A DNA stretch of 64,000 bases from Scytonema sp. UIC 10036 (GTDB lineage Bacteria > Cyanobacteriota > Cyanobacteriia > Cyanobacteriales > Nostocaceae), in assembly GCF_009725235.1 (NCBI RefSeq), contig NZ_WJFC01000005.1, positions 1 through 64,000 on the forward strand, read 5' to 3'. The notes beneath the pieces were generated by a model. It searched no databases. It was not told where the DNA came from and was given only the letters and a program-made list of their open reading frames with translations. The translations under genes and the position numbers were made by a program. Below are positions 55,788-64,000 of this stretch, piece after piece. The stretch's first letter is position 1. Each line of letters begins with the position of its first letter.

Positions 55788-56630
55788 TTACCATTTTTCT
55801 GTTTCTGATTCGTTAGGAGAAAAAGGCAGTTGATTAAAAGAATTGGTTTGAAGAGTTTCTGAAACGCTAACAGAAGCTGAAGCAGATTTCAACTGCTTGA
55901 AATGAAGCTGTTTTATATTTAAGCCAAAATAATTAGAAGCCGTGTCGTTAGAAGTAATTGAAGTTAAAAAATTCTCCATCCAGTTAAATACAATCGAACG
56001 GTCAATAACATTAAGAGAAGATTCGGGTAACACGGCTTTAGAGTAAGGCAAAGCTGCATCTTCAACTTTTTGATAGCACTGGGTATGTAAATTAGACAAA
56101 ACTAATTCCAAACCGTTTAGGTTTTTGATTTTGGCTTGAATTTGGCTACCCTCATAATAAGGAAATTGGTCGCCAAAATAATGATTCTTGGCGATCGCAT
56201 AATCAACTTCATTACCAAAATAGTCACACAATTCCTTCAGATAATCTTCAACGCAGTCTTTCCGGTGGGATATGGGATGGAGAAACGTAACGCGATATCC
56301 CAAACAGTTAAGATTTTCTATGAGAGAAATATCCTTCTCAAAAGCTTTAAATTCAGGAAAGTTTTGACCTGGCATATCAGTCAAAAGCACTTCAGTATTT
56401 GGGAACATTTCTAAGTCAAGTAACAACCTATCAGAATCACCCCTAGAAAAACCCAAACGGTCAATTTTAAAATTTTCTGTCTGATACATTGACAGCTTGT
56501 TACGATATCCGTGATAAAAAGCCCGCACGTTCAGTTTATACTTGGCATACAAATCGAGTAAAAGTCGGGAAGCAGTAGACTTACCAACACGAGCATCCCC
56601 GACTGTAATCACAAAACGCTTTCTCAACAT
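55788..56630 (-). CDS. P-loop ATPase, diverged ParA/MinD-like (second of a pair)
   Basis: 280 residues. P-loop VGDARVGKST (11-20) without the canonical signature lysine (GDARVGKS instead of KGGVGKS). LLTDMPGQ (about 83-90) occupies the Walker B position. It is clearly related in layout to the upstream 313-residue ParA-like protein (both have RxGxSDRLLLDLE or RGGADRLLITIE stretches and a VDYxxxKN block). The Ser/Thr-rich tail differs. Probably acts with that protein; no ParB partner is adjacent. Confidence 0.7.
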   Translation of the reverse strand: MLRKRFVITVGDARVGKSTASRLLLDLYAKYKLNVRAFYHGYRNKLSMYQTENFKIDRLGFSRGDSDRLLLDLEMFPNTEVLLTDMPGQNFPEFKAFEKDISLIENLNCLGYRVTFLHPISHRKDCVEDYLKELCDYFGNEVDYAIAKNHYFGDQFPYYEGSQIQAKIKNLNGLELVLSNLHTQCYQKVEDAALPYSKAVLPESSLNVIDRSIVFNWMENFLTSITSNDTASNYFGLNIKQLHFKQLKSASASVSVSETLQTNSFNQLPFSPNESETEKW

Positions 56631-56639
56631 TTAAGGAGT

Positions 56640-56852
56640 ATTCAGAAGTCAGAATTCAGAAGTCAGAATGTTTCTTTGAATGAACTCAGTAAATTAGTAG
56701 AAACTTATGCTTTATCCACGTATAAATCCGGTGACCAAAGCCTTGCTCTGATTACCACTGGTGCAGCAACTACAGAAAAGCTTATCACCAATTCAACATT
56801 CAGGAAGCTCAGATTCATCCTGGCTTCTGAGTTCTGATTCCTGAATTCTTTC
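56640..56852. repeat. GAATTCAGAAGTCAG repeats flanking a spacer
   Basis: Short direct and inverted copies (AGAAGTCAGAATTCAG at 56640 onward; TTCTGAGTTCTGATTCCTGAATTC at about 56824 onward). The right part overlaps the 3' end of the 313-residue gene, so its last residues (about QESELRSQDESELPEC) are repeat-encoded. Confidence 0.6.
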
Positions 56853-57734
56853 TTTAACCTTAGCAGCTTGAGATTCCTGCTCTTTTCTGAGTTTTTCGGT
56901 TGCTTCAGCCATCTCTTTATAAATACCTGGAGTTGGCGGAATATCAAGATTGAATAAATTAGAGAGAGGTTTTACCTTTTCCTCAAATTCAGCCAACCAA
57001 AATTTCACTCTCGCTCTAATTGCAATATTGGAACCGGGATGAGTCTGTGCATCAGCAAATGTTAAGGCATGAACATCAATAAAATCATACGGTATGTAAA
57101 ACAAATCCGGCATAACAATTTCATTTAATATCTCCTTGTGGTCGCGACGAAAGTCGGAATCATTATAACGTTCAAACTTGTGATCCTCACCATGAAACAG
57201 ATTTTTTACAACAACATAGTCAACTTGCTTTTGACAAAAGTGATACAACTTCTCCAACACATTAACTGAATCAAGTACCCTACTGATAACTGAAACCATA
57301 GTCACCCGACAATTAATATCTTTTAACGTTTCAAAAAAAGCTACTTCTTTCACAAACTCTTCAAAGAAGCCACCAGACTGGGCTGGTAAATCCAACAAGA
57401 AATTTGAATAATCTTGCTTCTTCTCTATTGTAATAAGTAACCGATCTGCACCTCCCCTGCGAAAGATGTCTATATAGTCAACTAATGGACCGTATTTATT
57501 GCCAAAGTGTCTTGATACCTGAGGGTTTCGCTGATCGGCTTCATAAGCAAGGCATTTGATATCTTTATCCACATAAAGCTGTAACAAACCTCGTGCAAAG
57601 GTACTTTTTCCCACTCCCCCTTTATCACCTGTAATAATTACTAAACGTCTTTGAGCTTTATCATTGGTATTAGCTGAAGCATTGTTGTTGTCAGACATAA
57701 CTTTCTTAGCCTTATTATTCTTGCTACGAGACAT
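56793..57734 (-). CDS. ParA/MinD-like P-loop ATPase (first of a pair)
   Basis: 313 residues, AAAGG upstream of the ATG. Polar 28-residue N-terminal extension, then deviant Walker A ITGDKGGVGKST with signature lysine (about 34-45), EADQRNPQVSR (Walker A'-like) and LLDLPAQSGG (Walker B-like). The C-terminus is charged and helical. The last 16 or so residues come from an interspersed repeat. Four-gene minus-strand group: 359-residue unknown, this ATPase, a second ATPase and a membrane protein. Confidence 0.8.
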   Translation of the reverse strand: MSRSKNNKAKKVMSDNNNASANTNDKAQRRLVIITGDKGGVGKSTFARGLLQLYVDKDIKCLAYEADQRNPQVSRHFGNKYGPLVDYIDIFRRGGADRLLITIEKKQDYSNFLLDLPAQSGGFFEEFVKEVAFFETLKDINCRVTMVSVISRVLDSVNVLEKLYHFCQKQVDYVVVKNLFHGEDHKFERYNDSDFRRDHKEILNEIVMPDLFYIPYDFIDVHALTFADAQTHPGSNIAIRARVKFWLAEFEEKVKPLSNLFNLDIPPTPGIYKEMAEATEKLRKEQESQAAKVKERIQESELRSQDESELPEC

Positions 57735-57796
57735 AAAAACCTTTGCAAAGTCAATACACTTTGCCAGTCAAATGAGATTTTCAAATGGATGGAATA

Positions 57797-58876
57797 TTAA
57801 TGAGAAGAGTTGATTTCTTCCAAAAGTATCGATAGCCAATTGAGGTAAGCTAACCTTAAAGATGAAACTATTTGGCTATCTAGGGTTCCTATAGAACCGC
57901 ATAAATCAAGTGCTTGCAAAAAAATACCTCCTTCCAAAATTCGTAAAATGGGAAAACTCAAATGCTTTTTAAGGTAGGAAAATATGAGAGCAATATCCAG
58001 TTCTTGCGCTAGAAACAAGTTGTCAGCATCAGTCACAAAAGCGAAGTATAAATCTGAGTAAGATATGTTGTCATTTTCCAGTGCTAACTGACAACAATCT
58101 AGATAACGCCTGCGTAACAAGTGATTTTGTAAATCAATTCCAGAATGAAATAAAGGTACAGAAACTTGCTTGTACAAAAAACTGAGATATGTGGCTTCTA
58201 AAAGTGCAGCACTGAAAGAATCATCCCGCAAAGAATAATCTTGAATAGCAGGTACAAGCGTCGGAGGAGCACCTACCAAAGAAAACCGAGACTCATAATA
58301 CATTTCTGACAATGAAACTAACTGACAATTGTTAATAACATTGAACCAGTGAAGGGAATTTAGCTTGGCTACAATTAATTCAGAAGCTGGTAACCGTGAT
58401 GCAACTGGCACATTCTTAACTGAAAAATCTTCAGTATCTTTCAAACCAATGGTTTGGTTTAAAGACTGACGAATAGTACCTACTTTCTCTCCAGGAGAGA
58501 TGATGCCATCCTCAATGTGAGCTTTAGAAGCGGTTAGGATTGTACCTGCAGTAGCGCTAGAAACAACATCCTTACGCAACCAGCGCACAAATTCCCGATG
58601 TTTTTCATAACCAAATAGATTAAAAACAAACTTAAGTGCTAACCAGCATAAAGTATCAACCTCCTTTAATGTGCCATTCTCATCAATAATTGGACGATAG
58701 CGGCGTAGTTTTAGTGGTAGTGCTTCGATAAAAGATTTAGTTCCTTTATCAATAATTCCAGGACAAACAAGATTGCATATATCTTCTGCTAGGAACTCAA
58801 TACCCGTATCGATATCTAAAAACCTCATAGGGTTACCTTGAAAAATAACCTTTCGAGGTAGCCAGTATTTATCCAT
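57797..58876 (-). CDS. Hypothetical protein, possibly with a BRO-N-like N-terminus
   Basis: 359 residues. The start (KVIFQGNPMRFLDIDTG then EFLAEDICNLV) loosely resembles the BRO-N DNA-binding fold. A TLCWLALKFVFNLF stretch follows, and the rest is helical. It heads the minus-strand group with two ParA-like ATPases. The divergent 162-residue protein at 59187 has a comparable layout, which may mean an old duplication. Function not recognised. Confidence 0.55.
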   Translation of the reverse strand: MDKYWLPRKVIFQGNPMRFLDIDTGIEFLAEDICNLVCPGIIDKGTKSFIEALPLKLRRYRPIIDENGTLKEVDTLCWLALKFVFNLFGYEKHREFVRWLRKDVVSSATAGTILTASKAHIEDGIISPGEKVGTIRQSLNQTIGLKDTEDFSVKNVPVASRLPASELIVAKLNSLHWFNVINNCQLVSLSEMYYESRFSLVGAPPTLVPAIQDYSLRDDSFSAALLEATYLSFLYKQVSVPLFHSGIDLQNHLLRRRYLDCCQLALENDNISYSDLYFAFVTDADNLFLAQELDIALIFSYLKKHLSFPILRILEGGIFLQALDLCGSIGTLDSQIVSSLRLAYLNWLSILLEEINSSH

Positions 58877-59186
58877 TACAATCCAAGCCTGACTAGTTTG
58901 TTCGCTAGATGGTTTCTAGTATGAACTTTCTCCGTCTAAAAATCAATCAACAAAAATTCATGTTTATCAACATTAGTTGAAAGATAAAACATCAATCTAT
59001 TTTCTAGCGGTTGCAAGTATCCAGATAAATTATGTAAAATTATATTCAAGATGATTAACAATAATTTTTAACAGAATTTTTGTTAAATTTACTTGATTAG
59101 TAACAACAAATTTAACTAGACATAAATGATGAGAATAGCTAAATTTAAAATCAAATACATCATTGCTCTAAGAAGTACCTGAATAT
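58877..59186. other. Divergent promoter region
   Basis: About 310 bp, extremely AT-rich, between the minus-strand ParA-like group and the plus-strand 59187 gene. It must hold both promoters. No open frame or clear operator is seen. Confidence 0.4.
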
Positions 59187-59675
59187 ATGGACAAGAACTA
59201 CAAAACAATAAATATTAACGGAATTAATCTCAAGATTTATCGACATAAGAAAAATACAAGATGGTATCAAACCAAAAATCATTTTTTTCTAGATGCCAAC
59301 CAGGTATGTGGAGTCATTGGTAAGAACTTCAGTACAATTTTGAGCTTTATAAGGGCAGAAGAAAAACGCGGAGAACCAGTTTCATACCACGATATCGAGT
59401 TTCTGATAGAGAAAAATGAGCCGTCGGGAATAAAACCCGTCACTATTGAAACTGCCACACTTTACTGGCTGCAATGGGCTGTACTGGGCAATTGGACTGC
59501 TATCAAACTTTGTCGGGGAATAATCACCAATCCCTTGTATAAAATAGCCAAAGAGTTATTTGATAGCACTGATACAAGAGAAAAAGTCGTCAGAATCATC
59601 AACAAAAACTACGACTATTCCTGCAAAGATGACTATTGGTTTCCAAGAACTTACCAAGAAACGAAAGTGAGTTAG
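59187..59675 (+). CDS. Hypothetical protein, BRO-N-like layout
   Basis: 162 residues, basic. ININGINLKIYRHKKNTRWY, then FFLDANQVCGVIGKNFST, a BRO-N/KilA-N-like spacing, followed by ETATLYWLQWAVLG. No enzyme motif. It is divergent from the 359-residue gene and shares some patterning with it. A terminator-like hairpin follows 50 nt after the stop. Confidence 0.5.
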   Translation: MDKNYKTININGINLKIYRHKKNTRWYQTKNHFFLDANQVCGVIGKNFSTILSFIRAEEKRGEPVSYHDIEFLIEKNEPSGIKPVTIETATLYWLQWAVLGNWTAIKLCRGIITNPLYKIAKELFDSTDTREKVVRIINKNYDYSCKDDYWFPRTYQETKVS

Positions 59676-59724
59676 TTACGACGTTGAGCCCAGTTGTGTG
59701 TAATTTCCAGCAAGATGGTCTAAA

Positions 59725-59758
59725 AAAGCTAGCTGTGTCTAGCTTTCGGGCATTTTTT
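59725..59758 (+). terminator. Terminator-like hairpin after the 59187 gene
   Basis: AAAGCTAG (59725-59732) pairs with CTAGCTTT (59739-59746) around CTGTGT. A T6 run follows after CGGGCA. Confidence 0.5.
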
Positions 59759-59983
59759 CAGAGATGGCTACTTTCTGAACAAGAAAATTACAGTTGACTT
59801 TTTCATTAAATTAAGTATTAACTGTACGTTTGCTCCTGATTGAAGGGAGAGAGGAATTAATACCGGACTGGGTAAGGTTTCAAAGGAATTATGGATCGGC
59901 TAAAACCCAACCCGTGTAATACGCGGTAAAGGATGGAGGGAGAGTGACGGTGTAATACATGGAAAAGGAATTCCGCCACGCTT

Positions 59984-60112
59984 ATGTTACATCCTAGTTC
60001 AAGAGAAATTGGTAAAGCTCAAACTGCGATCGATACCTATCTCCAGGAGCAAGGCGCACCTGAGCGCAACAGCAACTTAGAACAGCAAAGACCCGGTCAA
60101 ACTACTGGGTGA
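59984..60112 (+). CDS. Possible small protein (42 codons)
   Basis: An ATG frame with balanced composition (MLHPSSREIGKAQTAID start) and a GCGATCGA-type site inside. GGAA lies far upstream. It may be a genuine micro-gene or the truncated start of a larger one. The rest of 59759-59983 shows no gene. Confidence 0.25.
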   Translation: MLHPSSREIGKAQTAIDTYLQEQGAPERNSNLEQQRPGQTTG

Positions 60113-60137
60113 CAGCCAAACCCGTGTTGTAAGTAAT

Positions 60138-61922
60138 TCATTGGATGCCAATCTGAATATTGTTTGCTTCAAAAGCTTGTCGAACACGTAGACGGAATTC
60201 TCGTCCAACGCGCCATTGTTCCATTGGGGCCGTTTTTATCCAAACGCGCACTAGCATTCCTGTATGGGAGAGGTCATCAATGCCCAGGACTTCTGGTAGC
60301 TCTGGCAGGATCTCGCGCCATTCAGGTTCGCTATACAGCTGCTTGGATATTTGCCGCAAAACATCGAGGACATACAATGGGTCATTTTCATAAGCAACTA
60401 CAATAGAAAAGTCTATCCGTGACCAGAGGCGGGTTAGATTGCTGACATTCGTGATGTTGCTATTAGGAATGGTAATTAATTGACCTTCGTTATTCCGCAA
60501 CTGAGTTACTCGTAGGTTGAGATTTTCTACCAGTCCGCTCTTGTCCCCAATTTGAATCACATCGCCCACGGCAAACTGATCCTCCACCAAAATCAAGCAT
60601 CCGTTGATGAGATCTTTCACTAAGCTCTGGGAACCAAAGGAAATCGCAAAACCAATGATTGCGCCTCCCGCAAAAATTGAGCTGGTTGGAACATTGAATA
60701 AACTGAGAGTCCAAATAATTCCTACTATCACCAAAACAAAACTAACGAATCCCTTTAAAGCGGACGCGATCGTTGTAGTTCTTAGAGCAATTCGTTGTAC
60801 TTCTCCAAACGGGAGGAGGGGATTTGCTTTCACCGAATGCATTAAGATCTCGATTGCACTGGTGCTGATGCGGAGGGCTAAACTAATGCCAAACCAAATC
60901 GCAATCAATTCGAGTGGTGTTGCCCATACGTAAAGAGTCCATCGCATCAATAGGGGGACTGTGGATATGATGCGAGCAATGCCGATGTACCACATCAAAA
61001 TGAAAATCCAAAACAGTGCCCATTTGATAAATTTGTTAATGTCTAATCGACGCTTCAGAGTAAATTGGTGTTGCAAAGTTGTCAAAAATTGCGCTCGCAA
61101 ATCCGCAATTTCTCGTGCTTTCATTTCTTCTCTTTCCGTAGTTTCTGATGAGGCGATTGCTTCTGATTTCTGTGCTTTTTCCGCTTCTGCAAGCACCGCT
61201 AGTTGCTGTTGATAACGAGCTTCTAGGATTTGTTGCTGACGGGTTAACATTCGTCTCAGAAACCAGATCGTAGCGCTAGCAATCAACAAGCCCAGCAAGA
61301 TTTGAAATGCCTGTCCTACACGCTGAGCAATGGCTTTCGGTGACGCTAACTGCTGGAACCGAACCATTTCATCTTGAAGAATCTTTTGCCATTCCTGGGC
61401 TAAATTGTCCAGGGTTTTGCCATTAAAGTCGGCATCTGGTTCTGTTACGGTTACCAAACGAATAGGACGGGTGGATTTATCATTACGAATTTCAAGGATG
61501 GGTCGGTTATTCAAGGTAGCAACGGTGACAATTGGTGTCTGTTTAGCACGGATGGTTCGATTGAGAACCCTCCACAACCGCTCATTCACCTCTTGTGCCC
61601 GGACTTCAACAGGGAGTTTCCCGGACGGGACTTTATCGCGATTAAAAATCGTGGGAGAAGTGACATCAAACAATTTGTTTTTATCTAAAGGCGATTGGAT
61701 CGGAGCTGTTTCATACTCCCCATAGCGGCTAACTGTAGATGGAGGATTCAGGGAATCATTGGCAGTCGATGCTGATAGTGAGGGGAGTTGGCTCTGGGCG
61801 ATCGCACAAGAGCCAAGCACCAGCAAGATCGTCGTTAAACCGAGCGGCACAAACCGAATGATTAATCGGCGGAATCGATGGAATAAAAACATAAATATAA
61901 AAAACTTATCTGTCTTCAACAC
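60138..61922 (-). CDS. MscS-family mechanosensitive ion channel
   Basis: 594 residues. N-terminal signal or anchor (residues 20-43), a periplasmic region to about 205, then several membrane helices (about 208-228, 300-325, 333-352, 390-410). The glycine/alanine pore helix is IFAGGAIIGFAISFGSQSLV. The beta-domain follows with QFAVGDVIQIG and an ITIPNSNI motif, the MscS core signature. It would open under membrane tension to release solutes. It is 122 nt downstream of the PrsW gene, same strand. Confidence 0.92.
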   Translation of the reverse strand: MLKTDKFFIFMFLFHRFRRLIIRFVPLGLTTILLVLGSCAIAQSQLPSLSASTANDSLNPPSTVSRYGEYETAPIQSPLDKNKLFDVTSPTIFNRDKVPSGKLPVEVRAQEVNERLWRVLNRTIRAKQTPIVTVATLNNRPILEIRNDKSTRPIRLVTVTEPDADFNGKTLDNLAQEWQKILQDEMVRFQQLASPKAIAQRVGQAFQILLGLLIASATIWFLRRMLTRQQQILEARYQQQLAVLAEAEKAQKSEAIASSETTEREEMKAREIADLRAQFLTTLQHQFTLKRRLDINKFIKWALFWIFILMWYIGIARIISTVPLLMRWTLYVWATPLELIAIWFGISLALRISTSAIEILMHSVKANPLLPFGEVQRIALRTTTIASALKGFVSFVLVIVGIIWTLSLFNVPTSSIFAGGAIIGFAISFGSQSLVKDLINGCLILVEDQFAVGDVIQIGDKSGLVENLNLRVTQLRNNEGQLITIPNSNITNVSNLTRLWSRIDFSIVVAYENDPLYVLDVLRQISKQLYSEPEWREILPELPEVLGIDDLSHTGMLVRVWIKTAPMEQWRVGREFRLRVRQAFEANNIQIGIQ

Positions 61923-62044
61923 ATCTCTCTAAGGAATTGATAATAGCGCCACGTTCGCCAGAGTGACTTGAGAAATCCATTCCTTTATGTTCATTGATTT
62001 CATTTTGAGTGCCATTCCACCTCATGCAATGAATCAACAATGCA

Positions 62045-63280
62045 CTAACCTCGCAATCGCACAAGTTCGTTTCGCCAAGAGACGACCAATGGATCGGTCT
62101 CCACAGGTTGTCCAGATTGCTTCACCCTCCATTTACGAATTGCAAGTTCGTTTTGGGCTTTGACGATCGCTACTGAGATGCGCCGATTTGTATGTTGAAT
62201 GCGACGAGTTTTGAAAATGCGATCGGACTTCACCGCTTTGTATTCTTCCCTTGTAATCACAGGTTCAGTCTCATCTGCCAACTCTTCCCGAATCACCTGC
62301 CGTTCCCAAATGCCGCTCTGCCACAGCATCACCCCGACAACCAGAAAAAATGGGAAAAAGCCAAGTAATCTCAAGGCACTATGACTGACCCACAAGCTGA
62401 AGAAGGGTTCAGTCACCTTGGAAACCGCTTCGGGAGTGGATTCGTCATGAAATGGCTTCCCAGTTGTTAGAAAGGTGTACAGGTAAAATAATAAACCTAA
62501 ACTATTATTGAGAAAATGTGCCGAAAACCCCAACAGCCAACCCCCCACAGGAGCCGCATAGCGCAACCAGGGGCGGGTGGTTTGCCGAGCTAGCCCCAGT
62601 CCCATGCCAAACATCCCTGTATAGAGCGTATGTCCTGCTAGCCCAAACAGAGCAAACCGATCCGCTAGCTGGAAAGACAGGGGTGCATCCCCAGTTTGGA
62701 CGTATCCTATTAGGACGTACAAAGGGGCTTCAAACAAGTCGAAGCCAAGCCCTACTAGCGCACCGTAGATAAAGCCATCTCGAACATCATCAAATTCAGC
62801 CCGCAGCAGCCAGAACAACAGCAACACCCCCAGCCCTTTCGAGGTTTCTTCCACCAGCGGACCTGCGATGGGAGCACCCAAAATTAGTCCGGCTTTCGCC
62901 CCAAAAATTGCCTGGACATCAGGATGCACTTTCACAAAGCCAGCTACAGCAGCGAATATGTAGTTGTTAAGCGGAAGGGCTAACCCGGTGGCAATCAGAG
63001 CGCCCCACAGCACCGCGATCGAGTAAAGCCATCTTGACTCTGGTTCGCGGCGGTCGAGAAACCACAAAATTGCCAGGGGAAAAAGCGCCAGTAAGATTGC
63101 CGCTGCCAGAGCCATGAAAAAGACCTGGAAACCAACCGGGGTAACGGGTGAGAATTCTTTGATAAGGGATGACGCGCTGATGGCAATTAATACAGCCAAA
63201 AAAATGCTGATTATCACAGCGTTGCGGGGGTGGCTTAAGGGCGATCCATAGAAAAGTCTGGCTCGATTGGTTAACAACAT
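62045..63280 (-). CDS. PrsW-type intramembrane glutamic protease
   Basis: 411 residues with about nine hydrophobic helices. PrsW motifs: VEETSKG (EExxK) at about 143-149, FDLFEAPLY, LAGHTLYTGMFG and FSAHFLNNS, which supply the glutamates and histidines of the active site. Members cleave membrane-bound anti-sigma factors or related substrates. The C-terminal 80 residues are cytosolic and basic. Paired with a MscS channel in a membrane-stress-like context. G+C looks higher than the plasmid-type genes to the left. Confidence 0.88.
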   Translation of the reverse strand: MLLTNRARLFYGSPLSHPRNAVIISIFLAVLIAISASSLIKEFSPVTPVGFQVFFMALAAAILLALFPLAILWFLDRREPESRWLYSIAVLWGALIATGLALPLNNYIFAAVAGFVKVHPDVQAIFGAKAGLILGAPIAGPLVEETSKGLGVLLLFWLLRAEFDDVRDGFIYGALVGLGFDLFEAPLYVLIGYVQTGDAPLSFQLADRFALFGLAGHTLYTGMFGMGLGLARQTTRPWLRYAAPVGGWLLGFSAHFLNNSLGLLFYLYTFLTTGKPFHDESTPEAVSKVTEPFFSLWVSHSALRLLGFFPFFLVVGVMLWQSGIWERQVIREELADETEPVITREEYKAVKSDRIFKTRRIQHTNRRISVAIVKAQNELAIRKWRVKQSGQPVETDPLVVSWRNELVRLRG

Positions 63281-63732
63281 AGGTACTTGATGATGATAGG
63301 GAGAAGCAGTGAATTAGTCCTCACAGAGATGCCAATCCACTGTGTTGGATATTTTTTCATGACGACGGGTTAAAGTGTGCCTTCATCTTGAAACTGCGAT
63401 CGCTCCTCACAAGAGTAGGAATGCTGCTTTTTACGATTTTGCGATCGCGGTGGCGACTGCTAAAAGCAAATTTTGAAGCTTCATGTTAAAAATGTATCGT
63501 GATTATTGAGGCTAAAGTTTTCGGTCTACTGATTGTGCCTTAATCAAGGAATGAGGGTTTCAGCTTTCTCAGCTTAATACATCCTCTCAGTGCCCTCTAA
63601 GGGACTTCCTATTAAAAAATATTCCATCGCTTAGAGGGCAGGGGGAAAGAAAGTCGTTTTAATGGGCGTGAAATGGGATAATTTATTTTCTATGAGTCTC
63701 TAAATTGGATTGTTTGTCCAGATATATAACAA
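63281..63732. other. Intergenic region with hairpin
   Basis: About 450 bp without a supported gene. Two HIP1 GCGATCGC sites lie near 63397 and 63442. GCCCTCTAAG (63592-63601) is inverted at 63630-63639 with a 28-nt loop, probably a structured repeat or terminator. Confidence 0.45.
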
Positions 63733-64000
63733 CTAATTCTGACAATCCTCTGGGCCGCCCGTATAAACAATCGATTGGTAGCGTCCTTGGTCTGTTTGGA
63801 TTGTTACACAGTAGTTGGTTTTGCCTTCTAGCCAGTAGCTGTAGCCCGAATCATCACTCTTGACCCATCGATAGCCCCGTTTTTTCACTGCGTTTTCTGC
63901 CTGTCCTGCCCTTGCCCCCACTAAATCACTCAACCGAGGGACGGTAGTACCCGCTTCAGGCTGACGCCCAGCAGCAGCCCTACCATTTCTGTTCCCTGAG
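63733..64000 (-). CDS. Partial gene: conserved-looking small C-terminal domain
   Basis: The frame is open from the window edge to the stop at 63733 (at least 88 residues). It reads ...TTVPRLSDLVGARAG, then AVKKRGYRWVKSDDSGYSYW, NYCVTIQTDQGRYQSIVY and ends PEDCQN. It is compact with two Cys, like small exported beta-rich domains of cyanobacteria. A TTG start at 63933 is possible but continuity to the edge argues for a longer gene extending to the right. Confidence 0.6.
   Translation of the reverse strand, partial: SGNRNGRAAAGRQPEAGTTVPRLSDLVGARAGQAENAVKKRGYRWVKSDDSGYSYWLEGKTNYCVTIQTDQGRYQSIVYTGGPEDCQN

Noticed and set aside
1..64000. CRISPR arrays, tRNA or rRNA genes
   Set aside because: No regularly spaced direct repeats of CRISPR type and no tRNA or rRNA-like sequence were recognised by eye; a tRNA scan was not possible.

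Overview
The window looks like part of a large accessory replicon (plasmid) of a filamentous, Nostoc-type cyanobacterium. It is AT-rich and scattered with HIP1-type GCGATCGC octamers. It carries ATTACGAATT and GAATTCAGGAGTCAG short interspersed repeats of the kind common in that group. It is crowded with partition genes, a relaxase and mobile elements, and no rRNA, tRNA or core metabolic operon was recognised. The last 4 kb (a MscS channel and a PrsW protease) reads more like chromosomal sequence.

Layout. 0.3-8.3 kb: a hypothetical gene, then a minus-strand Tn7-like operon tnsA, tnsB (split in two), tnsC, tniQ/tnsD. 9-11.2 kb: a ParAB partition operon behind four tandem 20-bp repeats. 11.2-12.8 kb: an apparently intact IscB RNA-guided nuclease with its upstream omega-RNA region. 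13.2-14.6 kb: a small gene, then a cysteine-rich secreted-protein gene interrupted by a 578-bp non-autonomous element with complex inverted ends and a 6-bp target duplication. 15-20.5 kb: two actin-like (ParM-type) partition loci around a secreted protein and a GNAT enzyme. 20.6-26.6 kb: two 330-bp direct repeats bracketing gene remnants and a four-gene operon of glycine-rich membrane proteins, one with a nuclease-like N-terminus. 26.8-29 kb: MobC and a MOBP relaxase. 29.2-31.1 kb: a monooxygenase, an SDR and an autoregulated MerR gene. 32.3-39.7 kb: a three-gene conflict-type system built from trypsin-like proteases, EAD1-like death-type domains, TPRs and P-loop NTPases. 39.9-52.7 kb: a giant gene, originally about 2,800 codons, now broken by two IS607-type insertions. 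It links a DYDGD-containing two-barrel RNA-polymerase/RdRP-like region to an AlkB-like oxygenase, two NADAR domains and a SLOG domain. 54-59.7 kb: an atypical response regulator, two ParA-like ATPases and associated unknown proteins. 60-64 kb: MscS, PrsW and a gene running off the window.

How the parts fit. At least three segregation systems (ParAB and two ParM-type), plus a ParA-like pair and a relaxosome, suggest a large, transmissible and possibly cointegrate plasmid. The conflict-type genes and the polymerase/AlkB/NADAR polyprotein are the most promising under-described systems. Three RNA-guided-nuclease-family genes are present (one IscB, two TnpB). Both TnpBs appear to lack the third RuvC aspartate. 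Gene calls rest on motif recognition by eye, without database searches.
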